A stretch of 64,000 bases of DNA, taken from the NCBI RefSeq assembly GCF_029674545.1, contig NZ_CP121354.1, forward strand, positions 3,853,001-3,917,000, read 5' to 3'. Every line of letters begins with the position of its first letter. Positions within the stretch are counted from its first letter, which is position 1. This DNA comes from Mesorhizobium sp. WSM4904 (GTDB taxonomy: Bacteria; Pseudomonadota; Alphaproteobacteria; Rhizobiales; Rhizobiaceae). The notes beneath the pieces are model-generated. The model did no database searches and had not been told where the DNA came from. It worked only from the letters and a program-made list of their open reading frames with translations. The position numbers and the translations under genes are program-made. Positions 16,199 to 25,950 of this stretch are shown here, piece by piece.

Positions 16199-18034
16199 TT
16201 ACACACGCACCTTGACGTAGGTGCCCGGCGCATCCCCCAAGGTTTTCATACGCTTGCCCGGTTGGCGGGCGGGTACATGCACATTGTCCTGGCTTTCGAT
16301 CCAGTGTTGCCAGTGCGTCCACCACGAGCCCGGATGCTCGTGCGCGGTGGCGAACCAGGTGTTGAAATCGCCCACCGGCTTGGCGCCGGTCCAGTACTGG
16401 TATTTATGCGCCGCGGGCGGATTGACGACGCCGGCGATGTGACCGGAGCCCGCCATCACATACTCGACGTCGCCGCCGAAAAATCGCGAGCCGAGGAACA
16501 CGGAAAGCGCCGGCGCGATGTGGTCTTCCTTCGTCGCCAGGTTGTAGACCGGTATCGTGATGTCGGCCAGCGAGACGGTGCGGCCGGCAAGTTCCATCGT
16601 GCCGCGCGAGAGATTGTTCTCGAGATAGCAGTTGCGCAGGTAGAAGGAATGGTTTGCCGCCGCCATGCGGGTCGAGTCGGCATTCCAGTAGAGCAGGTCG
16701 AAGGGCAGGGGGTCCTTGCCGCGCATGTAGTTGTTGATGACGTAGGGCCAGATCAGGTCGCCGGAGCGCAGCATGTTGAAGGCGGTCGCCATCTTGGTGC
16801 CTTCGAGATAGCCCTTCTCGTTCATCGAGCGCTCGACGGCCGCGACCTGGTCCTCGTCGACGAAGACCTTCAGGTCGCCGGCATGGGTGAAGTCGACCTG
16901 GGTGGTGAAGAAGGTGGCCGACTTGATGCGGTGGTCGCCTTCCTGCGCCAGAAGCGCGAGCGCCGCGGCCAGCAGCGTGCCGCCGACGCAATAGCCGATC
17001 GCGTTGACCTCTTTCTCGCCGGTCGCCTTCTCGACCATGTCGAGGCAAAATTGCAAGCCTTCGCGAATATAGGCTTCCCAGCCCTTGGCGCCGTGGCGCT
17101 CGTCAGGATTGATCCAGGAGATGACGAAGACCGTGTGGCCCTGCTCGATCGCCCAGCGGATGAAGGATTTCTGCGGGTTGAGATCGAGGATGTAGTATTT
17201 GTTGATCCAGGGCGGGCAGACGAGCAGGGGGCGCCTCAGCACCGTCTCGGTCGTCGGATCGTACTGGATGATCTCGGCGACATCGCTGCGGCCGATCACC
17301 TTGCCTGGCGTCGTGGCGATGTTCTTGCCAATCTCGAACGGCGCGTAGTCGGCCTGGCGGAGCTTCAGGTCGCCCCTGCCGGCGGCGATATCCTCGGCCA
17401 GCATCTTCATGCCGCGCACGAGGTTCTCGCCGTTGGAGGCGACGGTCTCGCGGAACAGTTCCGGGTTGGTGAGGATAAAATTCGATGGCGCGATCGCGTT
17501 GGAGACCTGCTTGACGTAGAAGCTCGCCTTGTGGCGGGTGTGCTCGTCCAGGCCCTCGGCATGCTCGACGAGGTCGGAAGCCCAGCGCGAGGTGACGAGA
17601 TAGGCCTGTTTCAGGAAATCGAAGAAGGCGTTGCGGCCCCATTCCGGGTCCTGGAAACGCTTGTCGCCACGCTCGGGCTTGACCGCGTCCTCAGCCGTTT
17701 CGGCATTGGGGCTGACCTTCTGAATGGCGTTCGCCCAGACCGTCATGTAGCCGGCGAAGAGCCGCGTCTGCGCTTCCAGCGCGCGCTGCGGGTCGGCCAG
17801 CCAGTATTCCGAGAGTTTGGAGAAGGTCTTGACCATGTCGACCACGGGTTCGGCGACATGGTCGCGCACCTCACCCTTCTCGCGCGGCTCGGCCCAGGCG
17901 GAGGCAGCCTTGCCTGCCTGCTCGATCATGCGCGCCATGTTCAACGCGAAACGCTCGGGATCTTTGACCAGATATTGCTCGACGGTCGAAGGTCCGCCAT
18001 TTTCCGCTTTGTCCGAATCGGGCGCTTTGGACAT
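16199..18034 (-). CDS. phaC: Class I poly(3-hydroxyalkanoate) synthase
   Basis: This 611-residue enzyme polymerises (R)-3-hydroxyacyl-CoA into storage polyester at the surface of PHA granules. An N-terminal PhaC domain (residues about 80-250) precedes the alpha/beta-hydrolase core. The lipase-like box IGYCVGG places the nucleophilic Cys near residue 349. The catalytic His lies in SGHIAGVVNPP and the Asp in ATKEDHIAP. The tail WVGxR-type region (PGSWWTHWQHWIE) is typical of class I enzymes. The start at 18034 follows a GGGAGGAAC site; in-frame ATG 18079 is an alternative. No phaAB or phasin gene is adjacent. Confidence 0.95.
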   Translation of the reverse strand: MSKAPDSDKAENGGPSTVEQYLVKDPERFALNMARMIEQAGKAASAWAEPREKGEVRDHVAEPVVDMVKTFSKLSEYWLADPQRALEAQTRLFAGYMTVWANAIQKVSPNAETAEDAVKPERGDKRFQDPEWGRNAFFDFLKQAYLVTSRWASDLVEHAEGLDEHTRHKASFYVKQVSNAIAPSNFILTNPELFRETVASNGENLVRGMKMLAEDIAAGRGDLKLRQADYAPFEIGKNIATTPGKVIGRSDVAEIIQYDPTTETVLRRPLLVCPPWINKYYILDLNPQKSFIRWAIEQGHTVFVISWINPDERHGAKGWEAYIREGLQFCLDMVEKATGEKEVNAIGYCVGGTLLAAALALLAQEGDHRIKSATFFTTQVDFTHAGDLKVFVDEDQVAAVERSMNEKGYLEGTKMATAFNMLRSGDLIWPYVINNYMRGKDPLPFDLLYWNADSTRMAAANHSFYLRNCYLENNLSRGTMELAGRTVSLADITIPVYNLATKEDHIAPALSVFLGSRFFGGDVEYVMAGSGHIAGVVNPPAAHKYQYWTGAKPVGDFNTWFATAHEHPGSWWTHWQHWIESQDNVHVPARQPGKRMKTLGDAPGTYVKVRV

Positions 18035-18131
18035 GGTTCGCGGGGTTCCTCCCGGAGCGTTTTCTTGACATATTACCATGGGACATCTGACCGGGTCCAA
18101 CACGCTCTAACCCGGCTGCCAGGAAAACAAT

Positions 18132-18536
18132 ATGACGATTAATGCAGGCGGGACTTATTTTCTCGGCGCCGGTTCGATTTGCCGCATCGCCGTCGCGGCG
18201 GTAGCGCTGTGCGCGCCGCTGCTTGCGGGCGGCTGCGAGACCAGCAACAACAATTCGGCGCCGACGGCGTTGACCGAGGGCCCGAAAGATACCGGCTCCT
18301 ATCCGAACCTCAACATTCCGCCGCAGGTGGCCGCCAAGCAGCTGTCCAAGGAAGAGACCGCCGCCAAGCTCGGCGAGCTCAAGGCCGACGAGCAGGCGCA
18401 GCTTGCCAAGGGCGGCGGCGTCAAGCCGACCGCCAATCCTGCCGCGCTCAACACGCTCGCCAGAACGCATGGCGACGACACGCTGAAGCAGATCGAAGGC
18501 AAATGCGATCCCGCCCTCGACCCTAACTGCAATTAG
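18132..18536 (+). CDS. Small putative lipoprotein
   Basis: This 134-residue protein has a signal peptide (hydrophobic about residues 16-34) ending at a lipobox-like LLAGGC, and a mature Lys/Ala/Glu-rich, probably helical chain (KQLSKEETAAKLGELKADEQAQLAKGG). The C-terminus has two further Cys (GKCDPALDPNCN). I do not recognise a function. AGGAAAACA precedes the ATG. It is divergent from phaC and 49 bases ahead of the aminotransferase gene. Confidence 0.7.
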   Translation: MTINAGGTYFLGAGSICRIAVAAVALCAPLLAGGCETSNNNSAPTALTEGPKDTGSYPNLNIPPQVAAKQLSKEETAAKLGELKADEQAQLAKGGGVKPTANPAALNTLARTHGDDTLKQIEGKCDPALDPNCN

Positions 18537-18585
18537 GTTTATATCGCGCGCCGAAAGCGCCCCCGTTTGATCGTCTGGAACTGAA

Positions 18586-19803
18586 ATGGAAGAATTTCAC
18601 AAGGTCCGCCGGCTTCCGCCTTACGTGTTCGAGCAGGTCAACCGGCTGAAGGCCAGCGCCCGCTCGCGCGGCGCCGACATCATCGACCTTGGCATGGGCA
18701 ATCCGGACCTGCCGACGCCGAAAGCAATCGTCGACAAATTGTGCGAAGTGGTACGCGATCCGCGCACCCATCGCTATTCGTCCTCGCGCGGCATTCCTGG
18801 CCTGCGCCGCGCCCAGGCGAACTACTACCAGCGCCGCTTCGGCGTGAAGCTCAACCCCGACACGCAAGTCGTGGCGACCCTTGGTTCGAAGGAAGGCTTC
18901 GCCAACATGGCGCAGGCGATCACAGCGCCCGGCGACGTCATCCTCTGTCCCAATCCGACCTATCCGATCCACGCTTTCGGCTTCATCATGTCGGGCGGCG
19001 TCATCCGCTCGCTGCAGGTGGAGCCCGACGACGGCTTCATCCCGGCGGTCGAGCGCGGCATCCGCCACTCGATCCCGAAGCCGCTGGCGCTGATCCTCAA
19101 CTATCCGTCCAACCCGACGGCGCTGGTGGCCTCGCTCGATTTCTACAAGGATGTGGTCGCCTTCGCGAAGAAGAACGACATCATCATCCTGTCGGACCTT
19201 GCCTATTCGGAGATCTATTTCGACGGCAACCCGCCGCCCTCGGTGCTGCAGGTTCCGGGCGCGATCGACGTCTGCGTCGAGTTCACCTCGATGTCGAAGA
19301 CCTTTTCCATGCCCGGCTGGCGCATGGGCTTCGCGGTCGGCAACGAGCGGCTGATCGCGGCGCTGACCCGGGTCAAATCCTATCTCGACTACGGCGCCTT
19401 CACGCCGATCCAGGTGGCGGCGGCGCATGCGCTGAACGGCGATGGTGCCGACATCGCCGAGGTGCGCGAGGTCTACCACAAGCGGCGCGACGTGATGGTC
19501 GATTCCTTCAGCCGCGCCGGCTGGACCATTCCGGCGCCGGCGGCCTCGATGTTCGCCTGGGCGCCGATCCCGGAGCAGTTCCGCCAACTCGGCTCGCTCG
19601 AATTCTCCAAGCTGCTCATCGAGCATGCCGACGTGGCGGTGGCACCGGGGATAGGCTTCGGCGAATACGGCGACGATTTTGTCCGTGTCGCGCTGGTCGA
19701 GAACGAGCACCGGATCCGGCAGGCGGCGCGCAACATCAAGCGGTTCCTGGCTTCGACCGCCAAGCAGCCCAACAATGTCGTGCCGCTTTCGGCCCGCCGC
19801 TAA
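18586..19803 (+). CDS. Class I/II aminotransferase (AlaC/LL-DAP aminotransferase-like)
   Basis: This 405-residue PLP enzyme has fold type I. It shows the substrate-loop DLGMGNPDLPTP, N176 in NYPSNPTAL, D204 in LSDLAYSEIYFDG and the Schiff-base K238 in SMSKTFSMPGWRMGF. The closest relatives by pattern are AlaC/YfdZ alanine transaminases, often labelled LL-diaminopimelate aminotransferases in rhizobia. The position just before homoserine dehydrogenase suggests a role in aspartate-family or alanine metabolism. The exact substrate is uncertain. Confidence 0.9.
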   Translation: MEEFHKVRRLPPYVFEQVNRLKASARSRGADIIDLGMGNPDLPTPKAIVDKLCEVVRDPRTHRYSSSRGIPGLRRAQANYYQRRFGVKLNPDTQVVATLGSKEGFANMAQAITAPGDVILCPNPTYPIHAFGFIMSGGVIRSLQVEPDDGFIPAVERGIRHSIPKPLALILNYPSNPTALVASLDFYKDVVAFAKKNDIIILSDLAYSEIYFDGNPPPSVLQVPGAIDVCVEFTSMSKTFSMPGWRMGFAVGNERLIAALTRVKSYLDYGAFTPIQVAAAHALNGDGADIAEVREVYHKRRDVMVDSFSRAGWTIPAPAASMFAWAPIPEQFRQLGSLEFSKLLIEHADVAVAPGIGFGEYGDDFVRVALVENEHRIRQAARNIKRFLASTAKQPNNVVPLSARR

Positions 19804-19850
19804 GCTCACCGCACATCACACCGACCAATCTTTGAGGGGCGTCGCCGGAC

Positions 19851-21164
19851 ATGGCTGAAGCGTTGCGTGTTGGAATTGCCGGCCTTGGCACGGTGGGCGC
19901 CTCGGTGGCGCGCGTGCTCAACGAAAAGGCGGCGGAACTCACCCGCCAGTGCGGTCGTGACATCCTCGTCACGGCCGTATCGGCCCGCGACCCGAAGCGC
20001 GACCGCGGCGTCGATTTGAGCGCTGCCAAGTGGTTCGGCGACGCCGTGGAGATGGCCGAAAAGGCCGACATCGATGTCTTCGTGGAGTTGATCGGCGGCG
20101 ACGAAGGACCTGCCCACGCATCCGTCAAGGCGGCGCTCGAGGCCGGCCGTCACGTCGTGACCGCCAACAAGGCGCTGCTGGCCAAGCATGGCGTGCCGTT
20201 GGCGGAGATCGCCGAGAAGAAGGGCGTGCTGCTCAACTACGAGGCGGCGGTCGCCGGCGGCATCCCGGTCATCAAGACGATGCGCGAGGCGATGGCCGGG
20301 AACCAGGTCACCCGCGTCTTCGGCATCCTCAATGGCACCTGCAACTACATACTGACCCGCATGGAGGCCGAAGGCATCTCCTTCGACGCCTGCCTGAAGG
20401 ACGCGCAGCGGCTGGGCTATGCCGAAGCCGATCCGACCTTCGACATCGAGGGTCACGACACGGCGCACAAGCTGTCGATCCTGACCAGCCTTGCCTTCGG
20501 CACAAGGATCGCCGCCAACGACATCTACATGGAAGGCATCTCCAACATCACCCAGGCCGACATTCGCGCTGCGGCCGATCTCGGCTACCGCATCAAGCTG
20601 CTCGGCGTCGCCCAGCGCACCGACAGCGGCATCGAGCAGCGCGTGCATCCGACCATGGTTCCGACGGCCTCCGTCATCGCGCAGGTGCACGGCGTCACCA
20701 ATGCGGTGGCGATCGAGACAGACATCCTTGGCGAGCTTTTGCTCTCCGGCCCCGGCGCGGGCGGCAACGCCACCGCCTCGGCGGTGGTCGGCGACATTGC
20801 CGACATCGCCAAGAGCCGGCCGGGCTTCCAGCACGCACCGGTCTTCGGTTGGCCGGCGAGGGAATTGAAGCCCTACAAGAAGGCACAGATGCGCAGCCAT
20901 GCCGGCGGCTATTTCATCCGGCTCACGGTCCATGACCGCATCGGCGTCTTCGCCGCGATCGCCAAGCGCATGGCCGACAACGACATTTCGCTGGAATCGA
21001 TCGTGCAGCAGGCGGCCGGTCCGGAAACCCAGGCGCAGAAGACGGTCATCCTCGTCACCCATGAGACGACGGAAGCGGCGGTGCGCAAGGCGGTCGAAGG
21101 CGTCACCAAGGACGGCCATCTGACCGACAAGCCACAGGTGATCCGCATCGAGCGGGCCGAATAG
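19851..21164 (+). CDS. hom: Homoserine dehydrogenase
   Basis: This 437-residue NAD(P)-dependent enzyme reduces aspartate semialdehyde to homoserine, the branch point to threonine and methionine. The Rossmann motif GIAGLGTVGASVARVL starts at residue 6. The catalytic region has VVTANKALLAKHG, NGTCNYILTRM and EADPTFDIEGHDTAHKLSIL with the conserved Lys. A C-terminal ACT domain (about 350-430, YFIRLTVHDRIGVFAAIA) is the usual site of threonine feedback. It follows the aminotransferase by 47 bases, probably as one operon. Confidence 0.96.
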   Translation: MAEALRVGIAGLGTVGASVARVLNEKAAELTRQCGRDILVTAVSARDPKRDRGVDLSAAKWFGDAVEMAEKADIDVFVELIGGDEGPAHASVKAALEAGRHVVTANKALLAKHGVPLAEIAEKKGVLLNYEAAVAGGIPVIKTMREAMAGNQVTRVFGILNGTCNYILTRMEAEGISFDACLKDAQRLGYAEADPTFDIEGHDTAHKLSILTSLAFGTRIAANDIYMEGISNITQADIRAAADLGYRIKLLGVAQRTDSGIEQRVHPTMVPTASVIAQVHGVTNAVAIETDILGELLLSGPGAGGNATASAVVGDIADIAKSRPGFQHAPVFGWPARELKPYKKAQMRSHAGGYFIRLTVHDRIGVFAAIAKRMADNDISLESIVQQAAGPETQAQKTVILVTHETTEAAVRKAVEGVTKDGHLTDKPQVIRIERAE

Positions 21165-21294
21165 TTCGAGTCACATTTCATCTTTAATCGATTGATCTTG
21201 CTGCCATTTCAAAAATTGGCATGGCAAGTCTTGCCGTTGTCATGGAGCTTTGCCAGAAGAAGCGCGCCTCTGGCGGGAGGTGTCGAGCAGTAGA

Positions 21295-21314
21295 GCGGTT
21301 CAGAACTGAACCGC
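21295..21314 (+). promoter_or_regulatory. Near-perfect palindrome upstream of glpX
   Basis: Nine-base arms GCGGTTCAG / CTGAACCGC with a two-base centre lie 26 bases before the glpX start. This could be an operator or a leader hairpin near the ribosome site. The flanking AGAGCGGTTC also occurs in the class C repeat at 1335-1443, so it may be a repeat remnant. Confidence 0.35.
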
Positions 21315-21339
21315 CTTCATCAACGAGGAATGCCCATTC

Positions 21340-22323
21340 ATGAACATGGCCCAAAACATCGCAGCCGGCCTCGACCGTATCCTCACCATGGAAGTGGTGC
21401 GCGTCACCGAGCGGGCCGCCGTTGCCGCCGCCCGGCTGCGCGGGCGCGGCGATGAGAAAGCCGCCGACCAGGTCGCCGTCGATGCCATGCGCCAGGAGCT
21501 CAACCGGCTGGCCATCAAGGGCACGGTGGTGATCGGCGAGGGCGAGCGTGACGAGGCGTCGATGCTCTATATCGGCGAGGAGGTCGGCACCGGCAAAGGC
21601 CCGGCGGTCGACATCGCGCTCGACCCGCTGGAAGGCACGACGATCTGCGCCAAGAACCTGCCCAATGCGCTCGCCGTCATCGCCATCGCGGAAAAGGGCA
21701 GCCTGCTGTTCGCGCCCGACGTCTACATGGATAAGATCGCCATCGGGCCCGGCTACGCCGAGGGCATCATCGACATCGACGCGCCGCCGGCCGAGAACAT
21801 CGCCAATCTCGCCAAGGCCAAGGGTGTGGCGGTGTCCGACATCACCGCCTGCATCCTCGACCGGCCGCGCCACGCCAAGCTGATCGACGCCGTGCGCGCC
21901 ACGGGCGCGGCGATCCGGCTGATCGGCGACGGCGACGTCGCTGGCGTCATCCACACCACCGACCCGGAAGAGACCGGCATCGACATCTATCTCGGCACCG
22001 GCGGCGCGCCGGAAGGAGTGCTGGCCGCGGCGGCGCTCCGTTGCACTGGCGGACAGATGCAGGGCCGGCTGATCCTCGACACGCCGGAGAAGGCGGCACG
22101 CGCCGCAAAGATGGGCATTTCCGATCCGAAGCGGGTCTATCGCGCGCAGGACATGGCGCGCGGCGACGTGCTGTTTGCGGCAACCGGCGTCACCGACGGC
22201 AATCTGCTCGACGGGGTCAGGTTCGGCCGTACCTTCATCACCACCCACACCATCGTGCTGCGCTCGTCCTCGCGCACCGTGCGCGAGATCAAGGCGCGTC
22301 ACCAGGATCTGGAAAAGTTTTGA
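21340..22323 (+). CDS. glpX: Class II fructose-1,6-bisphosphatase
   Basis: This 327-residue GlpX-type phosphatase hydrolyses fructose 1,6-bisphosphate in gluconeogenesis. Metal and phosphate motifs are clear: VVIGEGERDEASMLYIGEEVG near residues 63-85, DIALDPLEGTTICAKN, and a C-terminal VTDGNLLDGVRF. A second ATG (codon 3) is an alternative start. It lies between hom and recJ, a conserved order in Hyphomicrobiales as I recall, although the three functions are unrelated. Confidence 0.95.
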   Translation: MNMAQNIAAGLDRILTMEVVRVTERAAVAAARLRGRGDEKAADQVAVDAMRQELNRLAIKGTVVIGEGERDEASMLYIGEEVGTGKGPAVDIALDPLEGTTICAKNLPNALAVIAIAEKGSLLFAPDVYMDKIAIGPGYAEGIIDIDAPPAENIANLAKAKGVAVSDITACILDRPRHAKLIDAVRATGAAIRLIGDGDVAGVIHTTDPEETGIDIYLGTGGAPEGVLAAAALRCTGGQMQGRLILDTPEKAARAAKMGISDPKRVYRAQDMARGDVLFAATGVTDGNLLDGVRFGRTFITTHTIVLRSSSRTVREIKARHQDLEKF

Positions 22324-22463
22324 TTCGTCCTGCCCACTCGTTTGACACAATCGCCGACGGCCAACCGTTCCACAGTTTTCCTGGAGTTGCCGACTTTCCC
22401 GGAATTGCTACCGCCGTCGCATATTGATATCTGCCGAAGGATGATCTGCGGACGGCGCGTCGC

Positions 22464-24248
22464 ATGACGGGCGAAAGACGTTTCTTCCTCGATGTCAGGC
22501 AGTCGGCGACCGGTGTCTCCTGGGAGCACCGGCTTACCGAGCGGCAGGACATGGCCGCTTTGGCCATCGCGCAAGGCCATGGGGTGCCGGACATCGTCGC
22601 GAGGGTGCTCGCCGGACGTGGCGTGACGGCCGAGCAGACCGAGCGCTTCCTCGATCCGACCATTCGCGAGCTTTTGCCGAATCCGGTCTCGCTGACCGAC
22701 ATGGAGAAGGCGGCGGCGCGGCTGGCGGAGGCGATCGTGGCCGGCGAGAAGGTGGCGATCTTCGGCGACTACGATGTCGACGGCGCCGCCTCATCGGCGC
22801 TGCTCAAGCGCTTTCTCGCGCATTTTTCGGTACCGTCCGAAATCTATATTCCAGACCGCATCTTCGAAGGTTACGGCCCCAATCCCGAAGCCATGCGCGA
22901 GCTCATCTCGCGCGGCGCGAAGCTGATCGTCACCGTCGACTGCGGCACCAACAGCGCAGCATCGATCGAGGCGGCCAAGCAGACCGGCGCCGATGTCGTG
23001 GTGCTCGACCATCACCAGGTCGGCGGCGCGCTGCCGGCGGCCGATGCGGTGGTCAACCCGAACCGGGAGGACGATCTTTCGGGGCAGGGGCATCTGTGCG
23101 CCGCCGGCGTCGTCTTCCTGTGCCTCGTGCAGACGGCGAAGGTGCTGCGCGAGAAGCTGCCGGACGTCGCGCCGTTCGACCTGCTGTCGCTGCTCGACCT
23201 CGTCGCGCTGGCGACGGTTTGCGACGTGGTGCCGCTCACCGGCGTGAACCGCGCTTTCGTGGTCAAGGGACTGCAGATGGCGCGCCAGCAGAGGAACGAA
23301 GGGCTGGCGGCGCTTGCGCGGGTTTCGCGCATCGGCGAGCCGATCAACACCTTCCATCTCGCCTATCTGATCGGGCCGCGCATCAATGCCGGCGGGCGCA
23401 TCGGCGATGCCGCGCTCGGCAGCCGGTTGCTCGCCACCGACAATCCGGTGGAAGCGGCAAGCATTGCCGAGACGCTCGACCGGCTGAACCAGGAGCGGCA
23501 GCAGATGGAAATGGAGATGCTGGCGCAGGCGCGTGCCGAGGCCGATGCCGAGCTTACCGGCGGCAATGGTCCTGCCATCGTCGTCACCGCCAGCAATAGC
23601 TGGCATCCCGGCATCGTCGGTCTGCTGGCCTCGCGGCTCAAGGACCATGCGCGCCGTCCTGCTTTCGCCGTTGCCTTCAACGCCAATGGCATCGGCACCG
23701 GTTCGGGACGCTCGGTCTCCGGTTTCGATCTCGGCCGGCTGGTGCGCGAGGCGGCGGAGGCCGGGCTGATCGTCAAGGGAGGCGGCCATGGCATGGCGGC
23801 CGGCATCACCGTCGAGCGCGCCAAGCTTGGCGCGCTGCGGGCCTTCTTCGAGGAGCGCGCCGCGGCGGACGTGTTCCGGCTGCAGAGCGAGGAAAGCCTG
23901 GCGATCGACGGCGCCTTAGCCGCCGAGGGGGCGACGCTGGCGCTTCTCGATGCGCTGGAAAAAGCCGGCCCGTTCGGCGCCGGGCACATCGCTCCGGTGT
24001 TCGTGCTGCCGCGCCACCGGCTCACCGATGCGCGGCCGATCGGCACCAACCACATCCGCGCCGACCTGCAATCGCAAAGCGGCGGCAACCTCCAGGCAAT
24101 CGCATTCCGCGCCGTCGACACCGCGCTTGGCGAATTCCTGTTCAAGAACAGGGGCAAGACCGTGCATGTCGCCGGTTCGCTGTCGGGCAATTACTGGAAT
24201 GGCAACCGGACGGTCCAATTCCGCATCACGGACGCCGCGGTTGCTTGA
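22464..24248 (+). CDS. recJ: Single-stranded-DNA-specific exonuclease RecJ
   Basis: This 594-residue 5'-3' ssDNA exonuclease acts in recombination and mismatch repair. DHH-superfamily motifs are intact: VAIFGDYDVDGAASSALL, LIVTVDCGTNS, VVVLDHHQVGG and, in the DHHA1 domain, GRSVSGFDLGRLV and VKGGGHGMAAGITVE. A C-terminal OB-like region (about 480-590) completes the usual architecture. The ATG at 22464 gives a normal N-terminus. It converges on the patatin gene with 20 bases between. Confidence 0.96.
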   Translation: MTGERRFFLDVRQSATGVSWEHRLTERQDMAALAIAQGHGVPDIVARVLAGRGVTAEQTERFLDPTIRELLPNPVSLTDMEKAAARLAEAIVAGEKVAIFGDYDVDGAASSALLKRFLAHFSVPSEIYIPDRIFEGYGPNPEAMRELISRGAKLIVTVDCGTNSAASIEAAKQTGADVVVLDHHQVGGALPAADAVVNPNREDDLSGQGHLCAAGVVFLCLVQTAKVLREKLPDVAPFDLLSLLDLVALATVCDVVPLTGVNRAFVVKGLQMARQQRNEGLAALARVSRIGEPINTFHLAYLIGPRINAGGRIGDAALGSRLLATDNPVEAASIAETLDRLNQERQQMEMEMLAQARAEADAELTGGNGPAIVVTASNSWHPGIVGLLASRLKDHARRPAFAVAFNANGIGTGSGRSVSGFDLGRLVREAAEAGLIVKGGGHGMAAGITVERAKLGALRAFFEERAAADVFRLQSEESLAIDGALAAEGATLALLDALEKAGPFGAGHIAPVFVLPRHRLTDARPIGTNHIRADLQSQSGGNLQAIAFRAVDTALGEFLFKNRGKTVHVAGSLSGNYWNGNRTVQFRITDAAVA

Positions 24249-24268
24249 ACTTTGACTGCGGTTTCGGA

Positions 24269-25243
24269 TCAGGCGAGCACCGTCTGCAACCGCGTCAATT
24301 CGCTGATCTGGGACATCGTCGCCTGATAGCCGAGGCGGATCGCCTCGTCGGCGCGATGGAATTCGGTCAGGCCGATATGGCTGAGCTTCGGCTGCAGCGA
24401 CATGTCCGGTGGGTCGCCGGCGAGCCTGGCGCGCGAAATCCGGTCCTGGATGATGTTGAAGGCCTCGACCATGACGCCGGTGATGCCGAGGCGCGTCTGG
24501 TGCGGCTGATGCTGAGGGTTGACCTGGCCGGGGCGCGGCGCGTCGCTCTCGACGACGAGCTCACCCGCGCTGTGCTTGATGACCGCGGCACGTCCGAACA
24601 GATCGTAATGCAGGTTGACGGCCACCACGAGCGGCTGCTCGTAGGCACGGCAGACAGACACCGGCACCGGATTGACCAGCGCGCCGTCGACCAGCATGCG
24701 GCCATTGCAGTTCACGGGCGAGAAGACGCCGGGCAGCGCGTAGGACGCGCGCATGGCGGTGATCAGCGAGCCGTGCGACAGCCAGATTTCGTGGCCGGTG
24801 CGGATTTCGGAAGCGACGGCGACGAAAGGCTTCGACAGGTCCTCGAAACGGATACCGTCCACGTGCTCACGCAGACGCGCATCGAGCTTCATACCGCCGA
24901 ACAGGCCGCTGCCGCGCAGATTGAGATCGAGAAGCCCGAAGATGCGGCGCTTGGTCAGGCTCCTGGCGAATTCCTCCAGCTCGTCCAGCTTGCCGGCAAG
25001 ATAGCAGCCGCCAACGAGCGCGCCGATCGAGGTACCGGCGATCATCGACACTTCGATGCCGGCTTCGTCCAGAGCGCGCAGCACACCGATATGCGCCCAG
25101 CCCCGGGCACAGCCACCGCCGAGCGCCAGCGAAATGCCCGCCTTCCCCGCCGTTTTCGATCCGGGCACGCCACCGGACGATGCAGGGCCGTTGGCTTCCT
25201 GAACGTCAGGTCTGCTGCGCAATGACGCCCATTCGAGCATCAT
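24269..25243 (-). CDS. Patatin-like phospholipase (RssA type)
   Basis: This 324-residue protein is a patatin-family serine hydrolase acting on lipids or acyl esters. The oxyanion loop LALGGGCARGWAHIGVL, the nucleophile elbow AGTSIGALVGG and the Asp motif LVDGALVNPVPV form a complete Ser-Asp dyad. There is no signal peptide. A GGGAGATC site precedes two adjacent ATG codons (25243 and 25240). It lies 81 bases downstream of hisI on the same strand and may be co-transcribed. Natural substrate unknown. Confidence 0.88.
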   Translation of the reverse strand: MMLEWASLRSRPDVQEANGPASSGGVPGSKTAGKAGISLALGGGCARGWAHIGVLRALDEAGIEVSMIAGTSIGALVGGCYLAGKLDELEEFARSLTKRRIFGLLDLNLRGSGLFGGMKLDARLREHVDGIRFEDLSKPFVAVASEIRTGHEIWLSHGSLITAMRASYALPGVFSPVNCNGRMLVDGALVNPVPVSVCRAYEQPLVVAVNLHYDLFGRAAVIKHSAGELVVESDAPRPGQVNPQHQPHQTRLGITGVMVEAFNIIQDRISRARLAGDPPDMSLQPKLSHIGLTEFHRADEAIRLGYQATMSQISELTRLQTVLA

Positions 25244-25324
25244 GATCTCCCTTGTCCCGTATCCCTTCTACATCAAGGATATTTGAGAATAGTGAATGTG
25301 AGTGGTTTGTGAATATTGAATGGT

Positions 25325-25783
25325 TCACACCGGCTTCCGATACGTCTGTTGCGCATCGAACAGCGGCTTGCTGCCATCGTCGGCAAGCGTCGCCTTGCCG
25401 TCGTCGAGCCCCACCGTCCGATAAAAGCAGGAACGCCTGCCAGTGTGACAAGTTGCGTCGTGGCCCAATACTTTGACGCTCAACCATATCGCGTCCTGGT
25501 CACAATCCGTGCGCATCTCGACGACGCGTTGGAAGTTGCCCGAGGTCTCGCCCTTCTTCCACAGCGCGTTGCGTGAGCGCGACCAATAATGCGCGATGCC
25601 GGTTTCCAGCGTCAGCGCCAAAGCCTCCGCGTTCATATGCGCGACCATCAAAAGCATGCCGTCGCCGGCGTCGGTGACGACGACCGTGACGAGGCCGGCT
25701 GCATCGAAGCGCGGAGAAAGGACGGTGCCTTCCTCCAGCGCCTTCTTGTCTGCTGGAGCTTCGGGAAATTGCAGTGCCGACAT
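25325..25783 (-). CDS. hisI: Phosphoribosyl-AMP cyclohydrolase
   Basis: This 152-residue zinc enzyme opens the purine ring of phosphoribosyl-AMP in histidine synthesis. The family signature is present: [37 protein letters not shown], the acidic metal site DCDQDAIW and the zinc Cys in [13 protein letters not shown]. It is the stand-alone HisI form without a HisE domain. The other his genes are not in this window. AAGGACC precedes the ATG. Confidence 0.95.
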   Translation of the reverse strand: MSALQFPEAPADKKALEEGTVLSPRFDAAGLVTVVVTDAGDGMLLMVAHMNAEALALTLETGIAHYWSRSRNALWKKGETSGNFQRVVEMRTDCDQDAIWLSVKVLGHDATCHTGRRSCFYRTVGLDDGKATLADDGSKPLFDAQQTYRKPV

Positions 25784-25803
25784 CGCCGGTCCTTGTTTTG
25801 ATC

Positions 25804-25945
25804 CATGCTGATATTCAGCGGAGGCCGGGCCTGCGTAAACGGCGGCTCCTTGCGCTTCCGGTGCTCGCGTACTTCAAATACGCTCCGCTCCGGATTTCGG
25901 AAACCACCATTTTCGACTCAGCCTACGCCTTTAGCAGGTGACGGC
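25804..25945 (+). repeat. Copy 1 of a hairpin repeat family (second copy at 52482)
   Basis: The 73-base core (25852-25924) differs from the 52529-52601 core at 10 positions. The central hairpin GCGTA...TACGC keeps pairing where the other copy has ACGTA...TACGT, a compensatory G-C/A-T change. The left end (CATGCTGATATTCAG) resembles the terminal repeat of copy 2, but the right end has decayed. Confidence 0.7.
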
Positions 25946-25950
25946 GGACG

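Noticed and set aside
16163..18142. A 659-codon plus frame opposite phaC
   Set aside because: A shadow of phaC with no domain and no ribosome site.
25310..25330. GTGAA...TTCAC inverted pair between hisI and the patatin gene
   Set aside because: Only five-base arms in an AT-rich stretch overlapping the hisI end; not distinguishable from chance.
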